The position numbers and the translations under genes are program-made. DNA of 64,000 bases from Lasiosphaeris hirsuta (Eukaryota; Ascomycota; Sordariomycetes; Sordariales; Lasiosphaeriaceae), in NCBI GenBank assembly GCA_030549175.1, contig JAUKUA010000007.1, positions 992,001 through 1,056,000 on the forward strand, in the 5' to 3' direction. Shown piece by piece: positions 39,344 through 51,045 of the stretch. How positions within the stretch are numbered: the stretch's first letter is position 1; each line of letters begins with the position of its first letter. The notes under the pieces were generated by a model. The model saw only the letters and a list, made by a program, of their open reading frames with translations, had not been told where the DNA came from and ran no database searches.

Positions 39344-42300
39344 GTGCAGCGCCGTGGACGAAATCGACTCGGCGCTCGCGGCGCCAAAATTGGCTGGCAA
39401 GCGAATCATACCAGCCCGACGATGATCGTTGAAAGAGGGAAAGTAAACACTGCCAACAACAAGCCGCAGCCGGAAGACAAGACAGAAGGGGGCGTAAAGG
39501 CCTCTGAAGTTACGATGGTAGTTATGCCCGGGCAAGAAGCAGGGGAACAGGTACTGCATTCAAAGTATCCCGAGATTGAAGTAAACTGTATTGCTAACCA
39601 CAGGCTTATATTGTTGCTTATTTCACAGCACTCTTGCAATGTTGAAATCTTTTCGACCGCCCCTGAATCAACTCCCTCTGTCGATATCGTCGCAGTCCAT
39701 GACCTAGACGAGACAGCAATTGATGCCTGGAGCTTTGGCACTCCCTTGGCGCAGAGTTCCGAGCACCGTCGAGACGCGCTGTCTCCCACGGGTGGCTTGT
39801 CCAGAAACCAGTCGAAAACACGAAAAGAGATGCCCAAAGACAAAAGTGCAAAAACAGCCGAGCCTTCGGCTGCCGACCAAGTCAATTCAGCGGCCGAGCA
39901 ACAGGAACAAGGTTTCAAGGGCAAAATCTCAGATCGCAAGACCGTCCATCAGCCCCAGGATCCCATAGCAAAACTGAAACTTGGCGATGGATTGCCGACT
40001 CGACTCTCTTCCGACAGATCACGTACCGTCAATCTAAACTTTAACTGGCTCCGTGATCTGATCATTCACGATATCCCCCAGTCCCGGGTCCTCGCAGTCT
40101 CGTACCCTGGCTCCCCAACGGATCTCGAGAGCGATCCCGGGGGCTGGATGGGGTACGTTGAGAACACAGCGAAATAACTGCTACAAGGCATCAAAGACCA
40201 CAGGCGCAACACCCAGAAAGGCGTGCCCATCGTTTTCATCGGCTACGGCTTCGGTCTAGCCATTATTCAAGAGGCGATTGAGCTGGCATTCCAAGAGAAA
40301 AAGCAAAGGCCCGTGGTAGAGACTGCCGGTGACAAGTCGGCTGAGAAAGAGGCGAACAACGAGGGCTCCGCAAAAGGTGCAAGGAGTAAAGAGAAGGAAG
40401 TTAGCTCGGACCACCCGTTCCCAGCTGGAGACATACACCAGATCCTCATTCTTGATACGCCTTTTCCCAAGGCGTCTCAAGATCCCAGTGAAGACTCTGT
40501 CAGCGATTTTCCGGACAATATCAACGTGCGCATGTGCAAAGTTCTCCCCGAGATTGATCGTCAGGAGGATGAATCAAACTCGTCGACAAGGTTTGGGCTG
40601 ACTATTGGAAAGAGCTCAACCCGGGGTTATCCTCTGGGTCAGTCCCGGAATCAATTGCCACAAGCTGGCTCTATTCTCAGGCAAGAGCCAAGAAGAATGA
40701 CGGCGGACTAGTCAAGGTACGTTACCAGTGCATAAGAGGTCTAGTGTAGCCAATGTTGATTGTATTGACCGACAACAGAATCATGATTTCCCTGCCTCCG
40801 AGAATTACCTGATCGACTTCATACCGGTGTCGATCTACAAGCACCGTCGCTTGGGGAGGATACCGGACCACCAGGATTACATCTACCAACTAATCAGGTC
40901 CAGGATGCGGTCAACGCTACTGTTCAAGGCCATCCGGTCTCGGAACATTACCTGTGTCAAGGCCATCCTGGACGCCAAACCTTTAGACATCCTAGGCGAG
41001 TACTATCACTCAGCCGGGGGCAAAGGACAAGGAAAGCAGCGCGAAGTTGAACGGATCAACTTGAACACGCCAAGCGTCTATGAGATGATCTATGATCGAG
41101 AAAAGGGGTGTGCTGCGATCATCAACGCCTCTAGGAAGAGCGAGGACACCCCAGGAGACTTTCTGTGTTGGTGGATTCACATCCCGGCCAACAATGAGCA
41201 ATGGCTATCCGACCTCTTCCTATCCCTGGGAGTCCGTGACAGATCGATGGAGGATCAGCGACATGACGGCCTCACGGTATTCAACCGCTACATGCATCCA
41301 CGCGCAAAGAAGTACAAGTTCATTTCATTTGACGTCCCCCCTCTCACACTCGAGCCCAACAAGGCTCACCTGCCTCCGGTTGAAATGCAATCGGCTGGGA
41401 ATACAAAGACTGACCCAGCAAACGGAGTATACTCTAACAATATTTGGGCGAAATTGCCCAGCATCAAAGCAACCGGGCGAGGAAAATACTATCGCTCCTT
41501 TTGTTCGTTAGCCCCGCTATTCTCTGACCATTTCCAATCGCTAACATTCCGCAGATGCCATTCCTTGCATATGAGAGCCATAGGGCTCGCAAAAAGGTTT
41601 CCAAGATCATCGAGACCGCGAAAGACCCAAAGGCCAACGCTAACATGAACCAAGCCAACCTTGACGGGGGCTCGGCCTTGATCGAGGGATACATTTCTTC
41701 TTCAAAAGGACCGATGCATTGCCGCCGAACGCTGGACCAGTATTCATACTACATGCTCGAGACCACGGAGCGACGTGACAAGGACCAAGTGGTCTCCCGA
41801 TGGGCCAAGAGACAAGTGAAGCCGAAGAGGGAAGTGCCAATTCTTATGGTTGACCAACTTTGGCTCTAGGCCCTGCCGGATGGGACAGTAATCACGAGCT
41901 TTGCCCAACACATATAAGCCATCGGAAACACACAATATCAAGTGGATCATTAGTCAAGAGATCGAGAGGAACAAAAGGCGCCGCGCAATCCAAGGCCCCG
42001 ATTGTCTTGTTGAACTTGTGCTCAAGACATGCCTCAGCATCATGACAAGGGAGGGGCTAGGCAATGCCAAGCTCCAGGAGTGCTTCCAGTCATCAATCAA
42101 TACAATTGTGAGTATTAACATTTCTTCTCCACAGACCTGAAACTTGATGTCTTGCTCACAGCAATGTCCCAACCATTATTTAGGCCGAGGCTGAGGCCAT
42201 TGCCATGCAGGAGTTTTTTAGAGTCGTCAAGAAGCTAGCCGAGGCCACGAACCCCTTTGCACACACCGAGCACATCAATAGTTTCTCCAGAGTCTCGGTT

Positions 42301-43426
42301 GAGTCTGAGCAGCTTGTCGAGATCAACGACATACAAGATGAGCTACGTATCATTTTTTCCATATTGGCGATGCAGATGAAAGTCCTCAAGGAGCTTCGGA
42401 ATCACATTCGTCCTCAAAAAAAGACGGAGGATGCCGTTGCTCAGATTGGATGTTCCGAAGAGGACAGTTTAGGAAGTGGCCACCACGCGGCCTTGTTTAG
42501 AATTGTGGACGAATCGATCCAGATCGTGGATGATAATATTGAAAAGGTGAAGGAGATGAATGAGTCGGCGGAAAGAGTAGAGTCTGAGGTGAGTATGACG
42601 ATTTCGGTAGCAACAAAATTGTAAAGGGGGGGGGGGGGGGGGGGGAGGGGGAATTCAACAATCTGACAGTGAGAGCCACACAGTTAGAGCAGCTTCTCAA
42701 CTTCAAACAGCAACAGTCGAGTGGACGGGTGCCCCGATACGCAATGAAGCTGTCGCAGCAAGGAAAGAGACAGAACACGGTACTTTTTTCTTGGGTCTCT
42801 TGATCGAGCTTTGCACTGACAAGACCGGTTAGACTATGCTCGTCTTTACAGCTGTCACAATCACCTTTGTCAGTCCTCCAAAAAGTGCGCCCCCAGAGGG
42901 TAACAAGTCCACTAACGCCGGCCCCGCTAACAGCTCCCCATGTCATTCATCGCCAGCTTCTTCGCTTTGGGGATCCAGGAGTTTCCCAAAGATCCCGAAT
43001 CAGGAGAACCGGACTGGCCGATGCGGCGATGGCGGACGCAGACGTTTGGGAGGTTGAAGACGAGGGTCAAGAAGTGGCATGCGCTGCGGACGGTGAGGGA
43101 GGCGCTCGAGGAGGGGTTGCTTAGGCCGAGTGAGGCGGATGAGTATCTGCGTGCGCTCTAGGATGCCGAGTGCTGGTCGGAGGATGAGCGTGCATTTAGG
43201 AAGACAAAGGAATATGAACACCGGGCTAGGGTCGAGGGCCGCAAGAGACGGCTGTCTGGGCTGTTCACTTCAGGGGCGCGGAGTGGATATGACGTTGAAA
43301 CAATAGATGGGCAGAGCGACTCGCCCTGGAAGGCCATTTTCAGGAGACGGGGCAATCGCGGAAATGATAGTGAGAAGGGACGTGGTGCCCCGCACCGAGT
43401 AGTTGATTCGGAGCGAGACTAGATGG
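39344..43426 (+). pseudogene. Hydrolase-like plus CorA-like fungal protein, RIP-like nonsense mutations
   Basis: One long gene can be followed across the region. The N-terminal part resembles an alpha/beta-hydrolase (VDIVAVHDLDETAIDAW, IPQSRVLAVSYPG, VPIVFIGYGFGLAIIQEA); the elbow GYGFG has no catalytic Ser. The C-terminal part is like fungal CorA-type Mg2+ transporter proteins (RRTLDQYSYYMLETTERRDK, ILMVDQLWL, PDGTVITSF, then a membrane helix TAVTITFLPMSFIASFFAL). Introns remain recognisable, for example 40716-40779, about 41426-41553, and one with a 20-G run. Breaks: TAA at 40175-40177, a frameshift near 40590, TAG at 41867-41869 within the conserved QLWLW, a frameshift near 41905, and TAG at 43159-43161 followed by an 84-codon open continuation. 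Not functional as read. Confidence 0.7.
42626..42645 (+). repeat. 20-nt G homopolymer in an intron of the pseudogene
   Basis: Uninterrupted G run followed by AGGGGG, within the intron after VESE of the CorA-like pseudogene. Confidence 0.95.
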
Positions 43427-43721
43427 GTTGAATTGATTTCGGGGAATTGCAACAGAGGTTTCTCATACAGCGGTGGCAGTATTTAGGTTTCAAAGTGCTT
43501 CAGCTTGAGGTGTACCGTGTACATAGCGATATACTTCTGAAACGCCTCTGGCCAAAACACAGAAAGTAACCCTCTGTGCTACTAGCAGCCAAGCCCTTCA
43601 TGTAAAGAATAAGTACCTAGCAATGTGTCCATGACGAAAGAGAACAATACAGGCCACAACCCGATAAGGTGAAACATAGATCTATCATCAACTTCATTAG
43701 CCATGGATAGATTCTGAAATA
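43427..43721. other. Intergenic sequence
   Basis: 3' flank of the CorA-like pseudogene; nothing seen. Confidence 0.4.
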
Positions 43722-43937
43722 CAATACAGCCCTGGTTTGTAGTATCTTTCGCATTTTTTTTTAAACCAAAAAAAAGGTATACTTGGTATTTCAGAAGGCT
43801 TCTCCAATCTTGGAGGGGCCTTATTAAAATTACCAAAGATGCCGTTTCTTATGCTGCAAAGGCTTCATCGTGGCTTCAGTACCTCTCTTGGTTTGATGAG
43901 AGTGTTCCGCGCTAACAAACAAACTAGGATTTGAGTG
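43722..43937. mobile_element. MITE copy C, partly degraded
   Basis: About 216 nt. The right end is nearly identical to copy A (GTTCCGCGCTAACAAACAAA, then CTAGGATTTGAGTG). The left end keeps only CAATACAGCCCTGGTTTGT after a TA (43720-43721). Internal sequence also aligns with copy A (GGAGGGGCCTTATTAAAATT versus GGGAGGGCCTTCTAAGAT). Confidence 0.78.
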
Positions 43938-46900
43938 GACCGCCAGTGCCTAGGTTGACAAATACAACGGGCGTTTCAACACAGCGAACAACCCTTGAAT
44001 CTCCCATGTGATAGCCCCAAAACAGGGGGCGATATCCCAACCGCTAGACCATGATATCAACTACGACTCAGATACTCGTGGCGCACTCGACGACACAGCA
44101 ACCCCATGCTCGTCCATACTTGGCATGGCTGTTGTTACGGTTGGTTAAGCCAGACGTCAAGGGTATATTGAAGAGCCTCCAAGACATGTGGATGTCCACG
44201 TAGCATCTACTGCACCAACACGCCACGCAATGAATAGCAAGACAACCAAGACTCAAGACTCAAGCTACATCCACAGAGGCGACTCACAAACCCCAGGCAC
44301 AGTCACACAACAACTGCCGTGACCGAGGAGAGCCGGTGAGCGAAGATCGCTCGCCACCTCGCCCAAGGTGAGCAGGACAGCGAGTGGGCAGCCTCGCCGC
44401 CGCTGGGTGCAAGCCGAGACCGGGCAGACATTGCTACATTGCTAATCCAAGCCGCGTGCTGACAGCATGGGTGGTGCCTGGTGTGGTTGGTTGGTTGGGA
44501 ACCGGTTCTGGGACGCAGCCCACAACACCAACACATTACGCCCACGTTCCGTAGCGCTGGCGACAAAAGATGCGGCGGAAAAACCTGAAAAAGGAAATCC
44601 AACGAGGCAATGGTTTAGAAGGAACAAAAGAGAAAAAAGAAAACCCAAAAAAAACCAGCATTTCATCGATCACGAACCAGCTTCGTTCGTCGCCACCGTG
44701 CCAGGGGGGCCATGGCAAGGCGATTCTATGCATAGTCGCCAAGAGGTCCCTGGCTCCTTGGAGAATTTCCCCACGGGTCTTGCCACCGCCTCGTTGCGTC
44801 AGGTTGGTCCACACACCAGAGCGCTGCAGCAATGCACGATGGAAGGGGGGACGTCATTGTGACAGAGAAGATCGCAGCAGGGTGTTTGTTTGGCAGCCCG
44901 GGCCCCCGGCGCGAAAGTCGGGCACAAGCCCGATTGCGGGAATGGGCGAAAATAAGAATTATCGGGTTAGTTTTGCGTGAGTGCGTGTGTGCGTGAGAGT
45001 ACGCTGCAATTAGGGCCGAAGGTAGGCCGACACCAGGGACGGCCAACGGGCGGCCGTATCAGGCGTATCGAACTGGGCAGCCAATCGCTGGGGGGAGCAC
45101 GGGGGCCGCGCTAAAGAAAGACTGGAGACGCTGGCACTGGCACGCTGGGGACGTGATGCAGCTCGGCGAAGGCCACCATTGACGTATCGCAGCGCATTGC
45201 GGCGCATAGCTTCTGCTAGTCCTTGCGTGTTGGTGTGTCACCTGCCAGATCCTGTTTCGGCTTCCGGGATCAGCTTCGAGCGAGTCTGGCGCCGAAGCAG
45301 CCTGGCTGACGGCGTGTAAGTTTCTGCTGGCCTGGAGTCCCTTTCGGCAAGAGCTTATCCAGAGAGAAGAGCGCGGGACAGTGTCTCAGTCTTCAGACAC
45401 AGCCGCTACGTCAGGAGGCACGAGAAACCGCAGAAAAGGAGAATTGACTTTGGCTACTTGGCGCGCCGAGTCAAGGCTAAGTAAACATCACGCAGCCCGG
45501 CCAGGCCGGCCACCAGTCGAAGCCAACAACGAAGCCAAGATGTGCATCACAGCTGCGACAGCCTTGCTGCGGTCTTGCTGCTACGAGAGACGCACCTTGA
45601 CTGGGTGACCGGAAACACCAAGCTGCCGATCCCTTCGCCGAGGCGGCCTGGCCTGTCCGGCGTGCCCGGGTTCCATCGGGTACCTGGTCCGGCTGAGCAG
45701 CGACGGAAACAGGTGGCGACATGTGTGATCCCCTATCGCCCCGTCGTCACCGCTCTCACCGCTCTCAGCGCCCGGTTCCGCCTGGGAAAGGCGACCTTTG
45801 AGCGGATTAATTTTAACCCAATTGTCTCCCACCCCCCCCTTCCAGGATGGCTCAGATCCAAGGTACCCAGCTAGGTAATATGGCACTGTTGCTGACAGCC
45901 TTCCTGCCGGCATTGCTGGAAATGAGAACGGGCATACCCAGCCCAGAACCGCCCATCATGGCGTTTCAGTTGCATCCTTCCGTTCCCTCCATCAACAAGA
46001 GAGAGCACGCCGATAGACGGCTTTGCAATCCTGGAGTGCTGTTGCAATGTAGGGTTAGTCGACATTTTGCAAAACTGGTTATACGTACGAGTGGTCCGAT
46101 AATACAATTGCAATGTGTGATGGCAAGTGCTAATTGGAACCAATCCTAGAGCCGTGTGTCGTCGTGACGGTTCTTTAGCCGGATCGTCCCGGAGAGAAAA
46201 ACCATGTCCCTGAACTCCCCGACATGCTTTATCGCGAGCCATTTCCCAATTCATCTGAAATCCGGCTTTACAGTCGACAATGGCATCGCTGTTCGGCATC
46301 TCGGCCGTTTTAGATTCGACAGCGCAGAGGAAGCAGCCCAGGCGCTACCCATGTAATTGTGTATGGAAGAATTGCCATCGTGGTTCGGCTGCGAGATGCA
46401 ATGCTACTGCTTCGCAACCTCGAGGGCCGCCGCATCTCCAAGGGAGAATATAGCTGCTTTACTCGTGCAGCTCCGACACAGCTTTCTCGAAGGACCCCAA
46501 TATGCGTAACTCAATATCAAGTCCCCAACACCCATATGCGGGATTCCCCTGCGCAGCCAAACCCACCATCCCTGACGTCCTCTCGCAGATTAACTGCCGC
46601 GGCTCGATATTGCGCGCCTCCTGGAACATGGCCTGCACGAGTCGATCACGAGGCTGCTTTGCAGCCCACCACGCGGCACGCCGGAGTTTGTTCAGGCACA
46701 TAGACGGGCGCGGCTCTGCACCTCAACGTACGAGCGCTCGCCGCCGCAAATTGCAGGTTTCTGGCCGGTACTGCTGTTGCCATCACTTCGTAGTCCATCT
46801 ACTGCTGCACGGGCCGGCGCCGGCGGCATCGGAGCGAGTGTGTGGCAGCATGTTTGCCTGTCAAGATGATAAAATGACCTTTCGGGTGAACCGATTGTGC

Positions 46901-49900
46901 GCTACCCGAAACAAGTCCGTATGTTTTGTGTCGAGCTTGTCAGCAAGGCCACGGCATCCAGGCTGCAGAGGTAGCCAAGTTGACATATCAGATCGCCAGG
47001 AGGTGCTAGCATTGCGCTTGGGCATTGTCCCCACAGTGCTCTCATTTCTAGGCTGCTTGCTGGGCTGTATTTGGTCCAGAGGATGACCCTCCTGGGGAAA
47101 ATTTCCTTGCTGAATCTAGCTGTCGATGCACTGGCTCCGTTTGTGTGTGTGTCAATGGGGAATAGGCTGTGGGTAGTTGGGAGATAAAACAAATCACACC
47201 AAAGACAACAACCCATGGCTCCTGCGAGTGATCGCCAGTCAAATCCGGGGAAGTCCAGGGGTGTAGGGGGCTAAACAGGGGTCTAAGCTAAAGGCGAAGG
47301 GACCGTTCTATCGTCGGGGGGCCACTAGTCGCCAAACGGGGTGAACTTTGGGAACGAAAACAAAGACGGCCTCTTGGGGGTGTGGCGCAGTCGAGTGAGT
47401 TGGAGTCGTAAGTTTATTGTGACGAGTGCTAGGGATTTGGGAAAGAGGTCGCTGAGGCTCGAGAAGGCATCGACAACCGGCTCGACGTTTACTAGATGGT
47501 TCGGGCTAGTGGTGCTGCGCAGCCTATTCGGCGAGGAAAATCGATAAAACGGACAGCCAGCGGACCAAGCAGGCTCGGCAGCGTGCCTTGCTGCAGCCTG
47601 CAGGCGACAGGCGCAAGAGAGCGGACTGCGAGGCATGGATCCAAAGGAACAGCACAGCGGAAGTGGGAGCGAAAACGTGTGTTGGAAAGCCGGTTCGGCT
47701 TGCCTATTCGCTCCCATCACATTCAAGCGTGTGCCGACCATCACGCACATCAGCACGGTGTCCGGCAGCCACCCATTCAGTGGCCTCATTCCTTCTGGAA
47801 CCTTTTCCCCTTGGCCCACTCTCCGCGACCCGCCCGTTGCTGCCGCCTGTGCGTACAACGACGTATTGTGAAATGTCGGGGCTCCGATGGTGCCGGGGCG
47901 TGAGCGGGCGGCTTCACGACGGACGGAAGTTGCTTACCCCGACGGGACGGGATCCCATTGATCGTCAACATAGTAAGCATGGCAATTCCTTGGACAATGG
48001 CATGGAACCTGTATTTGGCGACCTCAGAGGTCTGGGGAGCACACCGGTCAGGGTCGCCCTGTTGGAGATGCAGACGACACGGCTGGACCCCCAGTTAGCG
48101 ACCTAGCCGCAACGAATCACCGGCGCGCAAATCGACAGCGATTTAAAGTGGCTGCAGCTCATCGTCGTCCGTGTTCTGGGGCCCGCGATGTTGTGCACCT
48201 GACCATCTTGCTTTTTTTTCTTTGGCTGCAAGTTCAGCAGAATTCAGACAGCCAACCGCGAGCCCGTTACGATAGTAGCACTGTGGTAAGGCTGGCCCCG
48301 GCATGGTATTGTTTGGCCAAGACGGTCTAGCCACTTTGGGAAACGGGGGGCATCGCAACAGTCGCACTTCGCTGCTTGATGCGGCGGGTCGGCCGTGTGG
48401 GTTGGGTTGGGTTGAAATGATTGAGGGTCCAGCACTCCGTATGGGAATGCATCCTCTGGGTGTGAAGACCCTCAACCGACAAAGCAACCATCTGGAGCCA
48501 ATCGCAAATTGCATCGCGACCAGCCAGACCACCGAGTATCAGGGTCGCACTACAGTCTGGGGTAGCGAACTAAAGGTGCCCCTGATTATTTCTGAGTTGG
48601 AGGGACAAATCAGCCTGGGGTTGGAAGGGATACAGAGATGCCACACTACCTGGTATATTCGTTCCCATTTGGCTCAACTCAAAATTTGGGGTAAATCGTT
48701 GGAGAAGCAATATGGATCAAGATGGACCAGTCTGGGGCGCAGAAAACGGCGGCGCCAATTCGATGTGTGTTGTCGGTTCCTAGAAGCCCATATTGAGAAT
48801 CTGATGCCGCAGCGTGGTTGAAATTGCGAGGGTTTGCTGGATGAGGCCAGGTTCCGTCTTCCGCGATCCAGAAATGGAACACAGGCGGTCACCAAGCTTT
48901 TGTTTCGGCGTTTGGCACCCTGCCGCAACAAATGTCCCAGGAAAGGTCTGTACCGTGTGTACCGAGCGAGACGTCTGGCTGGTTGCCCGCTTTCGGTTCG
49001 ATTATGCGCTGGGTTTGCACGAGAGCGCCGTTGTGTCGCCCACAGGGTTCCGGCGAGAGCTCGGTGGTTGAACGAGAGCACTGCCATCAATAAACGACTC
49101 GGACTGAGGACGTGGAAAGGCCCAGCTGGGAAGAGGAAGTGGGGGCCGTTTCAAAAGCTTTCAAACGTGGATTCCCAGCTAGATGAAGGTGCACCTAGCC
49201 GTCTATGCAGTCGGGGTGATACGGCTTGCTGAACGGTGTTTTGTTAGCAGTGTTGGGTGTGTGCGCCCATGTGTGTCGATGATCCGGTTCCCGACACAGT
49301 GTTAGGTCGTCGCGCCGCTGCGAGGTCGTGATCGCTGAAGCACCTGAGCTCTGACCACACAGAAAAGGCGGATTGCGCCCCAAACCCAACCCTGAACAAA
49401 CAGGCCCTGTCTGTCTCCTCGTCACTCCCCGCCTGCCTGCCTGGAACCGCACGGGCCAGATGAAACAGCAGGCCGCCGCATCCCGACCAGACCCGCTCTG
49501 CATGGCGTGGATGGTCGCGCTGAGCCACTGAAAGATTCTCCGCCGCCTGTTGATCCAGGAAATTCGCTCGTGTGTGCCGAGTTCTGATCGATCCAGTTTG
49601 ATCGATCCCGTCGCCGCAATAAGAGGAATCGACGTGGCAGCGCATAGCAAGGCACGGCTTGGCCAAACCCCCATATTTCGCATTTCGTGCGTTGCGTTTC
49701 ACGCTTGTGGGCGGTTTGGGGAAATTGGGGCAAGGAAGAGTCGAGGGGCAGTCGAGGGGCATCGAGGGGCAAGGCTCTGGACCTGAGTGCCCCGCGGTGC
49801 CCCTCCAAATCTCACGAAGCTCTCAACCCAACCATGGCGGGGTAGCTGACCTGACCTCCACGACCTGACCGCACACTGTTGTCAGCCAAGCCGAGGCTCC

Positions 49901-51013
49901 GTGTCTTGTCATTGGAGGCACAGCTGGGTTCAAAACCCGCACTCACATTTCTTTTCCTGTTTTTTTTTCAGAAGCCGTTGGATAGCCCACCGATCCACCA
50001 GGAATATCTGGGCCGGAAGCTCGTAGCAGTTTTCTAGCTCTAGGGACTCCGTCACCAAACCCTGTAACGCCGCCCGTGCTGCTCGTCAAGCTCGTGTCAC
50101 CTTGGCCCGCAGGGATCGGTGCTGCCAGTGTGGATAGCGTGCCGGATGATGGGCGCTAGTTGCCTCTGGACTGATGATTCTCACGGCTGGTCCGTCAATG
50201 GTCTGCGACGGATCGGAGCTCCAGCGCCTGGCCGCATGAAAAGAAAAAATAGTCAATTGGCGCCCCGGCTTGCCATGTCACAGTTGCAGACCGGCACCGA
50301 GCTCGGGATGCCCACCCACGCTTCTCACGCAGCTCACGCAGCTCATGTATCCGGGCTCAGGACAGCGGCCAAGCCGCCGGTGATATCTCAAACAAGACGA
50401 ACCTGTCCTCGTCCCAGCTGATTGGCCACTTGTACTTCACAAAGGCCCTGCTAGCTTGACAGAGTCGCTCAACTCCACTCTGTAGTTGTTGCGTCAGGCA
50501 GCACCATTTGTTCCGAGCTTCTGCCCAATATCGGTCATGGAAGGCTTCGTCCAACGGTGGGTGCGCAATCGGGGAGGCAATAGCAAGGCGATGAATGGCC
50601 AGTGGCAGTGTCGTATTGCCAACGTCAGGCTTGACTTAAGCCGCGAATATCCCATACCCATTCTGACCGAATCTGCATCTCCGCTCTGCCCGAATACGAT
50701 GGGCAGGATAGCCTGGATGGCTTGGATGGCGTTTCTAGGAATTGTAGCCCACCGCGGTCCGCAGGGGGCGAGCCGCGAGGACGCGGTAGAGGGGGGGGGG
50801 GGTGGCAGCTGCGGAACGGGAGACAGGCGAGAGAGGGTCTGCGTGTCAACCAGACCGCATATCATGCTCAACCGCCCATCATACCATATAGTTACGCGTA
50901 CCTCGCTATCTTTAGCGATGTTGGACCGGGGGTCTTTCATATCTGTGAACACGGCAGGTCGCGCTTATTAGGCGTCCAAGAAGCGCATCTCGCGCATCTG
51001 TGCCTGTCTCTCC

Positions 51014-51018
<5 letters not shown>

Positions 51019-51045
<27 letters not shown>
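51019..51045. repeat. GCCGTT microsatellite
   Basis: Four and a half perfect copies of the 6-nt unit in non-coding sequence. Confidence 0.9.

Noticed and set aside
49925..49950. T-arm-like GGGTTCAAAACCC
   Set aside because: No D arm, anticodon arm or acceptor stem around it.
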